DNA of 64,000 nt, taken from positions 1 to 64,000 of the forward strand of contig DATMQA010000131.1 in the NCBI GenBank assembly GCA_035566895.1, written 5' to 3'. The notes beneath the pieces were generated by a model. It was not told where the DNA came from. It saw nothing but the letters and a program-made list of their open reading frames with translations, and ran no database searches. This document shows positions 8,203 through 15,576 of the stretch, piece after piece (positions within the stretch are counted from its first letter, which is position 1; every line of letters begins with the position of its first letter). Position numbers and translations under genes: made by a program. The stretch is from DATMQA01 sp035566895. GTDB lineage: Bacteria > Verrucomicrobiota > Verrucomicrobiia > Limisphaerales > UBA8199.

Positions 8203-8222
8203 GAAACGCTCACTCCTTCAGC

Positions 8223-9854
8223 CTAACGCACTTTCTCTACGACGAGCGCGGGCAGTTCGTCAATTTTCACGCGCTCCTGTTTCATGCTGTCGCGGTCGCG
8301 CAACGTCACCGTGTCCTTCAACTCCGGCCCCTGCTCTCCCAGGGTTTCAAAATCAATCGTCACGCCGAATGGGGTGCCTGCTTCGTCCTGCCGCCGGTAG
8401 CGCCGACCAATCGCGCCGGCCTCGTCGTAGAAAACTGACAGGTGCGGCCGCAATAAATCACGCACCTCTTTGGCCTTCTGCACCAGCTCGGGTTTGTTCT
8501 TGAGCAGCGGAAACACCGCCACTTTGATCGGCGCGATGCGGGGATGGAACTTCATTACCACCCGCGTTTCCATCTTGCCTTTTTCGTCGGGCGCCTGGTC
8601 TTCACGGTAGGCGTTGCAAATCAGCGCCAGGGCCAGGCGGTCCACACCGGCTGAAGGTTCGATGACGTGGGGCACGTACTTCGCCTTGGCTTCCTCATCG
8701 AAATATTCCATGGATTTGCCGCTGAACTTCTGGTGCTGGCTCAGGTCAAAATTTCCCCGAGCGGCGATCCCCTCCAGTTCCTGAGTCCCAAACGGGAATT
8801 TGTAAAGAAGGTCCACGGTCGCCCGAGCGTAGTGCGCCAGCTCCTCTTTTTTCTGCCAGTACTCGACCAGGGTGTCGCGGCCCAGTCCGACACTTTGATA
8901 CCACGCGAGGCGCTGCTCGACCCAGTACTTGTGCCAGAGTTCCCAGCCCCAATTTGCCGCCGGAGAGCCGAGCGCAGCCGGTGCGGTCCCGGACAACTGC
9001 GCCACCGAGCCGGTCATTTTTTGGACCACCTCATCCGGCCGGATGAAGTACTCCAGTTCCATCTGCTCGAACTCGCGTGAGCGGAAGGTGAAGTTGCGCG
9101 GATTGATTTCATTGCGAAAAGCTTTACCAATCTGGCAGATGCCGAAGGGAATTTTCTGGCGGGAGACCTCGATCACGTTTTTGAATTGGACGAAGATCGC
9201 TTGGGCCGTCTCGGGACGGAGGTAGGACTTGTTATCCTCGCTCTCGACGGGTCCCACATAGGTTTTCAGCATGAGGTTGAAGGGGCGCGGCTCGGTCAGC
9301 AAACTGCCGTTTTCGGGATTATAACGAGTGGTGTTTTCGACCGGTTCGGCGCGTTCGCCCAAGAGACTGGGATTGGCCATGCCTCGTTGTTGGTAAAACT
9401 GCTTTGCCGCTTTGCGGGCGCTTTCGGGAGGCTTTCCGCGCGGCACCAGGACGGAAAAGGCATCTTTGCATTGCTTGGCGTCGGGCTCATCGGTAGCCCC
9501 GGTGTAAGAATAGGCGGTGCCGCTCAGCGGCTCGATTTGGTCGGCCCGGAATCGTTTTTTGGTCAGCAGGCAATCGACCATCAGATCGCTAAAAGTGCTG
9601 GTGTGGCCGCTGGCCTCCCAGATGCGGGGATGCATGATAATCGAGGCGTCCAGACCCACCACATCATCGCGCCTCCGGGTCATGGCGCGCCACCAGCACT
9701 CCTTGATGTTGCGCTTCAGTTCGGCGCCGAGCGGGCCATAATCCCAAAACCCGTTGAGGCCGCCGTAGATTTCCGACGATTGGAAAATGAATCCGCGCCG
9801 TTTGCAGAGCGAAACGATTTTCTCCATCAACTCGCCGGTTTTTGGTTCAGCCAT
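8223..9854 (-). CDS. glyQS: Glycyl-tRNA synthetase, single-chain alpha2 type
   Basis: Class II synthetase that charges tRNA-Gly. I place the start at the ATG of MAEPKTGELMEKIVSLCKRR (9854); the frame extends to 9938 but the extra residues have no family look. Motifs seen: FQSSEIYGGLNGFWDYGPLG and WWRAMTRRRDDVVGLD, SYLRPETAQAIFVQFKN, GKAFRNEINPRNFTFRSREFEQMELEYF (motif 2), and IEPSAGVDRLALAL (motif 3), then an anticodon-binding domain (PIKVAVFPLLKNKPELVQKA). This is the eukaryote/archaea/Gram-positive alpha2 type rather than the alpha2-beta2 GlyQ+GlyS of many Proteobacteria. DUF2127 follows closely. Confidence 0.95.
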   Translation of the reverse strand: MAEPKTGELMEKIVSLCKRRGFIFQSSEIYGGLNGFWDYGPLGAELKRNIKECWWRAMTRRRDDVVGLDASIIMHPRIWEASGHTSTFSDLMVDCLLTKKRFRADQIEPLSGTAYSYTGATDEPDAKQCKDAFSVLVPRGKPPESARKAAKQFYQQRGMANPSLLGERAEPVENTTRYNPENGSLLTEPRPFNLMLKTYVGPVESEDNKSYLRPETAQAIFVQFKNVIEVSRQKIPFGICQIGKAFRNEINPRNFTFRSREFEQMELEYFIRPDEVVQKMTGSVAQLSGTAPAALGSPAANWGWELWHKYWVEQRLAWYQSVGLGRDTLVEYWQKKEELAHYARATVDLLYKFPFGTQELEGIAARGNFDLSQHQKFSGKSMEYFDEEAKAKYVPHVIEPSAGVDRLALALICNAYREDQAPDEKGKMETRVVMKFHPRIAPIKVAVFPLLKNKPELVQKAKEVRDLLRPHLSVFYDEAGAIGRRYRRQDEAGTPFGVTIDFETLGEQGPELKDTVTLRDRDSMKQERVKIDELPALVVEKVR

Positions 9855-10011
9855 AGGCGGGGCAGTGTTCTCCACGGGGATCGGGATGTCAAGGTAACGG
9901 GTAGGGTGAGGTGGGAATTGGCGAGAACAAAACTCCAAACTCCACTCAACTTCGCTCTTGAATTACTCTGCCAGTTCAGGCGAAATGCCCCGGCGGAATG
10001 ATTTTAACGCT

Positions 10012-10476
10012 ATGGATTTAGGCGACATTCTAAGCAAAGAGCAAATCCTGACGGATTTGCGCGCTACGAATCGTTGGGAGGCAATCGATGAGTTAATCGA
10101 TAACCTGGTGTCCACCGGCAAGATCAAACCCGAACATCACGACGCCATCGCCGCGGTGGTCAAGAAGCGCGAGTCCTCGATGAGCACCGGCATTGGCTTC
10201 GGCATCGGCATTCCGCACGCCTCGACCGATTTGATCTATGAGGTGGTCGGGTCCCTGGGCCGCTCGAAAAAAGGCGTCAACTTCGATGCCCTGGATAACC
10301 AACCGGTCAACCTAGTGATGCTCTTCCTGGTGCCCCAAGGCCAGTTTCAAAAACACCTCCACACCCTGGCCAATATCGCCAAACTGCTGCACAAGGCGGA
10401 ATTCCGTCAAGCGCTCGAACGGGCGCCGGATGCCGACATCATGCTCCAGATCATCCGAGACCAGGGGAAGAAATAG
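10012..10476 (+). CDS. PTS IIA domain protein, nitrogen/fructose type
   Basis: About 154 aa from the ATG of MDLGDILSKEQILTDL. A phosphoryl-carrier IIA domain of the PtsN/mannitol-fructose superfamily: RWEAIDELIDNLVSTGKI matches the helical N-terminus and STGIGFGIGIPHAST contains the phosphorylated histidine motif. GVNFDALDNQPVNLVMLFLVPQ and HLHTLANIAKLL complete the fold. No sugar-specific IIB/IIC genes are adjacent, so a regulatory PtsN-like role is more likely than transport; that is inference. The frame extends upstream to a TTG at 9958, but those residues do not look like the family. It is divergent from glyQS. Confidence 0.85.
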   Translation: MDLGDILSKEQILTDLRATNRWEAIDELIDNLVSTGKIKPEHHDAIAAVVKKRESSMSTGIGFGIGIPHASTDLIYEVVGSLGRSKKGVNFDALDNQPVNLVMLFLVPQGQFQKHLHTLANIAKLLHKAEFRQALERAPDADIMLQIIRDQGKK

Positions 10477-10500
10477 TTTAGTCAGTTAAATCGGGTAATT

Positions 10501-10553
10501 GAGTTAATTTGGGGAAAACCGGTCGAGGATAACCTGGTCAACTCAATTAACTC
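10501..10553. terminator. Hairpin between the IIA gene and argS
   Basis: The arms gagttaatt (10501-10509) and aattaactc (10545-10553) are perfect 9-bp complements in the 85-bp spacer, within a ttaa-rich short repeat. There is no clear T-tract, so it may be a processing or attenuation structure rather than an intrinsic terminator. Confidence 0.45.
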
Positions 10554-10561
10554 CACCCATC

Positions 10562-12286
10562 GTGCTCCCCCACAAACACATCGAACACCGCCTCCAAGCG
10601 GCCGTCAAAGCGGTCCTGCCCGATGCCAATGTCGCCGCGGTTCTCGTGCGCCCCTGCCCGGACCCGAAGTTTGGGGATTATCAGACCAACGCGCTGATGC
10701 CGCTGGCCAAGGGGCGGAAAATGAACCCGCGCCAACTGGCCACCGAGGCGGTGGCCAGACTCGACGTGGCAGATTCGTGCGAGAAGGTGGAAATTGCGGG
10801 GGCAGGATTTTTGAACTTCCGCCTCAAGCCAGAAGTGCTGGCACAAACCTTGAACGCCGCGGCGCAAGGCGAGCACTTGTTTTTCGAGCCGGCAGCCCAA
10901 CCGCGAACGGTTGTCGTTGACTTCAGCTCGCCCAATGTCGCCAAGCCGATGCACGTCGGTCACATCCGCTCGACTATTCTCGGCGATTCCCTAGCTCGCA
11001 CCCTCCGGCTGCTAGGCCACCAGGTCATCACCGATAACCATATCGGCGATTGGGGCACCCAGTTTGGCAAATTGCTTGTCGGCTGGAAGCAGCACCTCGA
11101 CCGTGCCGCGCTCCAGCGGGACCCCATTGGTGAAATGGAGCGTCTTTACAAGCTCGTCAACGCCGCCGGCGAGACAGACCCAGCCGTGCTGGAAGGCGCC
11201 CGGCAGGAGTTGGTGAGGCTACAGAGCGGCGACGAAGAAAACCTGCGCATTTGGCGCGAAATGCTCGCGCTTTCGCAGGTACAATTCGATACAATTTACG
11301 CCCGTTTGGGGGTCAAATTCGACTTCACCCTCGGCGAAAGTTTTTATAATCCTCGCCTTCAACCGCTGGTCGATGAATTGCGCCACAAGGGCATCGCGCG
11401 CGAAAGTGAAGGTGCGCTGGCGGCGTTCTTCGAAGACAGCCCACAATTGAAAGGCAGCCCGGCCTTGATTCAAAAGAGCGACGGCGCCTTCAATTACACC
11501 ACGACAGACCTCGCTACCTTGCAATACCGGCTGGACACCTGGCAGCCCAATGAAATCGTTTATGTCACCGACGGACGACAGCAACTGCATTTTCAGCAGC
11601 TTTTCGCCATCTTCCGACGCTGGCATCCGGAAGCCACGGTGAATCTAGCTCATGTCTGGTTCGGGTCGATCCTGGGGGAGGACAACAAACCGTTCAAAAC
11701 CCGCGCTGGTGAAACCATCCGCCTGGCAGACCTGCTGGATGAGGCGGAGGAACGCGCTTTAAAAGTCGTTTCCGAGAAGAACCCGGCCTTGCCCGAGGCT
11801 CAGCGGCGGGAAATTGCGCGCGTCGTAGGCATCGGGGCAGTCAAATACGCCGACCTGTCGCCCAACCGCCAGAGCGATTATGTTTTTAGTTGGGACAAGA
11901 TGCTGGCGCTCAGCGGCAATACGGCGCCCTACCTGCAATATGCCTACGCGCGCATCCGCAGCATCTTCAGGAAGGCAGCGGATGGACCAAAAGCCAGCCA
12001 GCGGCTAAAGATTAGTCTCGTCGCGCCAGAGGAGATTGTCCTAGCCAAGCACCTGCTCAATTTCGGTCTGGTTATGGAGGCCGTCGCTGACGAGTATCGT
12101 CCGAATTTCCTGTGCAACTACCTTTTTGAGCTGGCGGGGCACTTCATGAGGTTCTTCGAGAACTGCCCCGTGCTCAAGTCCGAGACTGCACAGCGTGCGA
12201 GTCGCCTGCTGCTGTGCGACTTGACCGCTCGTGTGCTTAAACAAGGGTTGGAAGTGCTCGGAATTGAGACGCTGGAGCAGATGTGA
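10562..12286 (+). CDS. argS: Arginyl-tRNA synthetase
   Basis: Class I synthetase that charges tRNA-Arg, 574 aa. It shows the N-terminal Add-1 domain, then the HIGH-type signature in VDFSSPNVAKPMHVGHIRSTILGDSLAR, DNHIGDWGTQFGKL, the KMSKS-region equivalent DNKPFKTRAGETIRLADLLDEA, LSPNRQSDYVFSWDKMLALSGNTAPYLQYAYARIRSI, and the C-terminal DALR anticodon-binding domain ending ARVLKQGLEVLGIETLEQM. The start is GTG at 10562. It converges with dnaN with only 5 bp between the stop codons, so the two transcripts must overlap or terminate inside each other. Confidence 0.97.
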   Translation: MLPHKHIEHRLQAAVKAVLPDANVAAVLVRPCPDPKFGDYQTNALMPLAKGRKMNPRQLATEAVARLDVADSCEKVEIAGAGFLNFRLKPEVLAQTLNAAAQGEHLFFEPAAQPRTVVVDFSSPNVAKPMHVGHIRSTILGDSLARTLRLLGHQVITDNHIGDWGTQFGKLLVGWKQHLDRAALQRDPIGEMERLYKLVNAAGETDPAVLEGARQELVRLQSGDEENLRIWREMLALSQVQFDTIYARLGVKFDFTLGESFYNPRLQPLVDELRHKGIARESEGALAAFFEDSPQLKGSPALIQKSDGAFNYTTTDLATLQYRLDTWQPNEIVYVTDGRQQLHFQQLFAIFRRWHPEATVNLAHVWFGSILGEDNKPFKTRAGETIRLADLLDEAEERALKVVSEKNPALPEAQRREIARVVGIGAVKYADLSPNRQSDYVFSWDKMLALSGNTAPYLQYAYARIRSIFRKAADGPKASQRLKISLVAPEEIVLAKHLLNFGLVMEAVADEYRPNFLCNYLFELAGHFMRFFENCPVLKSETAQRASRLLLCDLTARVLKQGLEVLGIETLEQM

Positions 12287-12291
12287 CCTTT

Positions 12292-13401
12292 TTAAGTCAG
12301 CCTCATCGGCATCACGACGTAAAGGAAGGGGCCGTTGATTTTGAGTACGCCGGGGCTGAGTTCATCGATTAACTCCAAAAAAACCTCGTCGTTAGCCAGC
12401 GCATTAAGCGGGTCGATCATATACTTGGGATTGAAGGCAATCGCCATCTCGGGACCTTTGTAATTGACCGCCAGCGTCTCCTTGGCTTCCCCTACCTCAG
12501 GCGAATTGGCTGTAATCTCCAGCCTGTTCTTGCCAAAACTCATTTTAACCGAGTTGGATTTTTCACTGGTCATTATCTCCGCTCGGCGCAGGGCGTGGAG
12601 GAACTCCTCACGCACCAGGGGAACACGCTCTTTTGTTTCTGCCGGAATCACTTGGCGGTAATTCGGGTAGTTCCCCTCGATCAGCTTGGTTACGATCAAA
12701 ATGGAGGACCCTTTGTCATCTTTGAGGGTGAACGAGGCCTGGTTTTCCGCGTAGCGGAGTTCGACCTCGCCTTTGTCCGAGAGGAGGCGATTGAGTTCGT
12801 TCACGGTCTTGGCGGGAACGATGAACTCGCCCTGGCTCTTTTCCGAGACATCTACTTCCTCGTCCACGAGCGCCAAACGCCGACCATCGGTGGCGACCAT
12901 GGTCATTTTGTGGTCCTTAAGGCTGATGAAAATGCCGTTGAGGACATACCGCGACTCGTCAGTCGAAATGGCAAAAGAGGTCTTTTTCATCATGCTTCTG
13001 ACGGTTTCCTGCGGCAGGACGACTTTTTTATCCTCTTTAAAGGTTGGCACGGGCGGAAATTCATCCGCGCTCAAGCCGTTAATTTTATAAAAAGAGGAGC
13101 CGGCGCGGATGCTGCAGGTATTTTTTTCATCTACTTCCATCTCGATCTCAGTGTTGGTCAACTCCCGGACGATGCCAAACAACCTTTTTACCGGCACGGT
13201 CGAGGCGCCAGGTTTCTTAATCTTCGCTTCCACGGAACAGGCAATGGTCACGTCTAAATCCGTCGCCGTTAGGTGCAGTCGGTCTCCCTCAGCTCGCAGC
13301 AGCACGTTCGAGAGAATGGGCAGCGTCGTCCGGCTACTAACCACATTCTGGACTGCTTGCAAGCCATTGATGATTTGCTCCTTCGAGATGGTCAGGTTCA
13401 T
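12292..13401 (-). CDS. dnaN: DNA polymerase III beta subunit (sliding clamp)
   Basis: Ring-shaped processivity clamp, 369 aa, the normal length. It starts MNLTISKEQIINGLQAVQNVVSSRTTLPILSNVLL and ends with the conserved ING..LYVVMPMRLT, whose MPMR tail lines the peptide-binding groove. Internal landmarks are RSMMKKTSFAISTDESRYVLNGI, VATDGRRLAL and LIEGNYPNYRQVIP. There is no dnaA, recF or gyrB beside it, unlike the classic dnaA-dnaN order; the neighbours are argS (convergent) and a cysteine desulfurase upstream. The 182-bp gap upstream is AT-rich and has DnaA-box-like sites. Confidence 0.97.
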   Translation of the reverse strand: MNLTISKEQIINGLQAVQNVVSSRTTLPILSNVLLRAEGDRLHLTATDLDVTIACSVEAKIKKPGASTVPVKRLFGIVRELTNTEIEMEVDEKNTCSIRAGSSFYKINGLSADEFPPVPTFKEDKKVVLPQETVRSMMKKTSFAISTDESRYVLNGIFISLKDHKMTMVATDGRRLALVDEEVDVSEKSQGEFIVPAKTVNELNRLLSDKGEVELRYAENQASFTLKDDKGSSILIVTKLIEGNYPNYRQVIPAETKERVPLVREEFLHALRRAEIMTSEKSNSVKMSFGKNRLEITANSPEVGEAKETLAVNYKGPEMAIAFNPKYMIDPLNALANDEVFLELIDELSPGVLKINGPFLYVVMPMRLT

Positions 13402-13583
13402 GTGTGCTTAATATATCTCTTCTGTACTCTGAAATAGTATCCGTATTAAGGGCTGTGAATAAGGCAAACACCCTTTGCTGTCAAGGGTACGACAATTACT
13501 TACAAAAGGAAAAAGAATCGAAATACTTGGACAAAGCCAGCGAAAAAAGAGGAACACGCGTCTTTATTCACCGTAACCACAAT
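13402..13583. promoter_or_regulatory. AT-rich dnaN upstream region with DnaA-box-like sites
   Basis: This 182-bp gap is clearly more AT-rich than its surroundings. It contains TTATTCACA on the minus strand (13454-13462), which fits the TTWTNCACA DnaA-box consensus, and a one-off TTATTCACC on the plus strand (13564-13572), in opposite orientation. It must also hold the dnaN promoter. It could be an autoregulated promoter or part of an origin; two sites are too few to call oriC. Confidence 0.35.
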
Positions 13584-14783
13584 TCACTCACAAGGAAGCG
13601 GGGAGTTATTGGAACAGTTGTTCGCAGCGGAAACTCCGGCCAACCGTTTAGCTCGATAAATAATTTTCGGCACAACTTTCTCTGCATAGGCGACTTCTTC
13701 CAGCGTCGATTCCCGGCCCAGCGAAAAACGAACTAGCGAATTGGCCAACTCCTTCTCGACGCCAAGCGCGCTCACCACATGTGATGGTTCCAGCGAGCCC
13801 GCTGAGCAAGCCGAACCGCTGGAGGCGCAAATGCCTTCCATATCCAAACCTGCCAGCAGGACTATGCTGTCCGCGCCCCGCACCACGAAAGAGACCGTGT
13901 TGACAAGTCGATGCTCACGAGAACCAACAAACCGGACCCCTTCCAGCCCGTTGAGCATTTGAATGAGGCGCTCTCCCAGCGGCGACAGCCGTTCCCGCGC
14001 AAATACGGGCTGGCGCACAAAACGCTCCAGGGACTCCATCAGCCCAATAACTCCCGCCAGGTTCTCTGTGCCGGCCCGCCGTTCGTTCTCGTGTCCGCCG
14101 CCGAACAAAATCGGATCCGGATGAAGAGGCGACCTCACGAAAAGTGCGCCAGCGCCCTTCGGGCCGTGAATCTTGTGCGCGCAAATCGAGACCAGGTCCG
14201 CGTTAAACTGATGAATAGACTCAAAAGGTTCCTTACCAAGCCACTGAACCGCGTCCGTGTGAAATAGCACGCCCCGGTCACGGCAGGCTGTACCCAACTC
14301 GGCTACCGGCTGGAGCGTGCCGATCTCGTTGTTGCTTGCCATGACCGACACGAGGATGGTGTCAGCCCGGATAGCTTTGAGCAGAGACTCAACGGAAACC
14401 CGGCCGGTGCAGTCCACTGGGAGATAAGTGACTTCAAATCCCTCTTTCTTCTCCAGGTAATCACAGCAGTGCAGTACCGCGTGGTGCTCGACAGCCGAGG
14501 TAATCAAGTGGCGCCCTTTCGGCTTTAGCAGCCGCGCGGCGCCGAAAATGGCCAGATTAACACTTTCGGTGCCGCCGCTCGTGAAAACTATTTCGCTCGG
14601 TTTGCAGAGGAATACCTGCGCTGCCCGTTCTCGCGCCTCATCCAGCAGCGCGCGGGCCTGGCGGCCGACATGGTGGACGCTGGATGGGTTGCCCCAAACC
14701 CCGGACAGGAAGGGCAACATCGCCTCCCTCACGTGCGGGTCCAGAGGCGTCGTCGCGTTGTAATCGAAATAGACCGTTTTCAT
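13584..14783 (-). CDS. Cysteine desulfurase, NifS/IscS family
   Basis: PLP enzyme that converts cysteine to alanine and a protein-bound persulfide for Fe-S cluster, thiamine or tRNA thiolation. From the ATG at 14783 it reads MKTVYFDYNATTPLDPHVREAM. Visible landmarks are FTSGGTESVNLAIFG, VEHHAVLHCC, ASNNEIGTLQPV, FHTDAVQWLGK, the PLP lysine in SICAHKIHGPKGAG, and the active cysteine loop CASSGSACSAGSLEPSHVV, which is the longer group I (NifS/IscS) type. No iscU, iscR or thiI gene is next to it, so its client is unknown. An upstream extension to 14909 overlaps the next gene and is rejected. Confidence 0.92.
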   Translation of the reverse strand: MKTVYFDYNATTPLDPHVREAMLPFLSGVWGNPSSVHHVGRQARALLDEARERAAQVFLCKPSEIVFTSGGTESVNLAIFGAARLLKPKGRHLITSAVEHHAVLHCCDYLEKKEGFEVTYLPVDCTGRVSVESLLKAIRADTILVSVMASNNEIGTLQPVAELGTACRDRGVLFHTDAVQWLGKEPFESIHQFNADLVSICAHKIHGPKGAGALFVRSPLHPDPILFGGGHENERRAGTENLAGVIGLMESLERFVRQPVFARERLSPLGERLIQMLNGLEGVRFVGSREHRLVNTVSFVVRGADSIVLLAGLDMEGICASSGSACSAGSLEPSHVVSALGVEKELANSLVRFSLGRESTLEEVAYAEKVVPKIIYRAKRLAGVSAANNCSNNSPLPCE

Positions 14784-14901
14784 TTGCCCAGAGCGACAGG
14801 TTACTTCAACCAGAAACAGGTTGCCAGCAGGAGTGGAGTGCGCGCGCAAAGGTAAGTTCTTCTCCGGTTGACACCGCCCACACCGGTGGGAGAATCGAAC
14901 C

Positions 14902-15576
14902 ATGTTCAAACCGGCGGATTTATTCGACCTCAGCCAAACGGAGCACGCGGCGGTGTTTGAGGGCTGTCATTATGCTTGGGAGGCGCTGAAAAAGCTCCAG
15001 ACGTACCTCGCGGCCAACCTTCGTCCCGGCTTGCACAACCGATGCGATGGCGTCGCGTTCATCGGCAAGTTGGTATTCATCGGCGAAGGCACCCTCGTCG
15101 AAGATGGAGTCATGATCAAAGGCCCGGCCATCATCGGCCGAAACTGTGAGCTGCGCCACAATGCTTACCTTCGCGAAAATGTCATCATTGGTGATGACTG
15201 TGTAGTGGGAAACGCCAGTGAGTTGAAGAATTCATTGCTTTTCAACCACGCCGCCGTGCCGCACTTCAATTACGTCGGAGATTCGATTCTCGGCTACAAA
15301 GCGCACCTGGGAGCCGGAGTGAAGATTTCCAACGTGAAACTCGTTCCCGGCGACGTTTTGGTCGAAGTGGACGGCAAGCCGCTCGACACCGGGTTGCGCA
15401 AATTCGGCGCCTTGCTCGGGGATGGCGCCGACATCGGCTGCAACGCGGTCTTGAACCCCGGCAGCATCATCGGCCGCGGCTCGGTAGTTTATCCCAACAC
15501 CAACTGGCGCGGCGTCCTGCCGCCCAATACCATCGCCAAAAACAAGACCACCCAAGAGGTGGTGGCGCGCAGATGA
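14902..15576 (+). CDS. Left-handed beta-helix (hexapeptide repeat) acyltransferase / GlmU-like protein
   Basis: 224 aa without a nucleotidyltransferase domain. After a helical N-terminus (EGCHYAWEALKKLQTYL), hexapeptide repeats run from about residue 53 (VAFIGKLVFIGEGTLVEDGV, MIKGPAIIGRNCELRHNAYL, RENVIIGDDCVVGNASEL), with HAAVPHFNYVGDSILG in the position of the GlmU acetyltransferase His loop. GDGADIGCNAVLNPGSIIGRGSVVYPN follows. It resembles the C-terminal half of sugar-phosphate acetyltransferases or UDP-GlcNAc pyrophosphorylase-related proteins; the substrate is not predictable. Its stop overlaps the dinG start by 4 bp, so the two are co-transcribed. Confidence 0.8.
   Translation: MFKPADLFDLSQTEHAAVFEGCHYAWEALKKLQTYLAANLRPGLHNRCDGVAFIGKLVFIGEGTLVEDGVMIKGPAIIGRNCELRHNAYLRENVIIGDDCVVGNASELKNSLLFNHAAVPHFNYVGDSILGYKAHLGAGVKISNVKLVPGDVLVEVDGKPLDTGLRKFGALLGDGADIGCNAVLNPGSIIGRGSVVYPNTNWRGVLPPNTIAKNKTTQEVVARR

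Noticed and set aside
12595..13257. Long plus-strand frame opposite dnaN (220 codons)
   Set aside because: Pure antisense of a well-conserved gene; high-GC third-position effect.
13454..13572. Calling a full replication origin
   Set aside because: Only two DnaA-like sites, no dnaA or unwinding repeat seen; kept as a candidate only.
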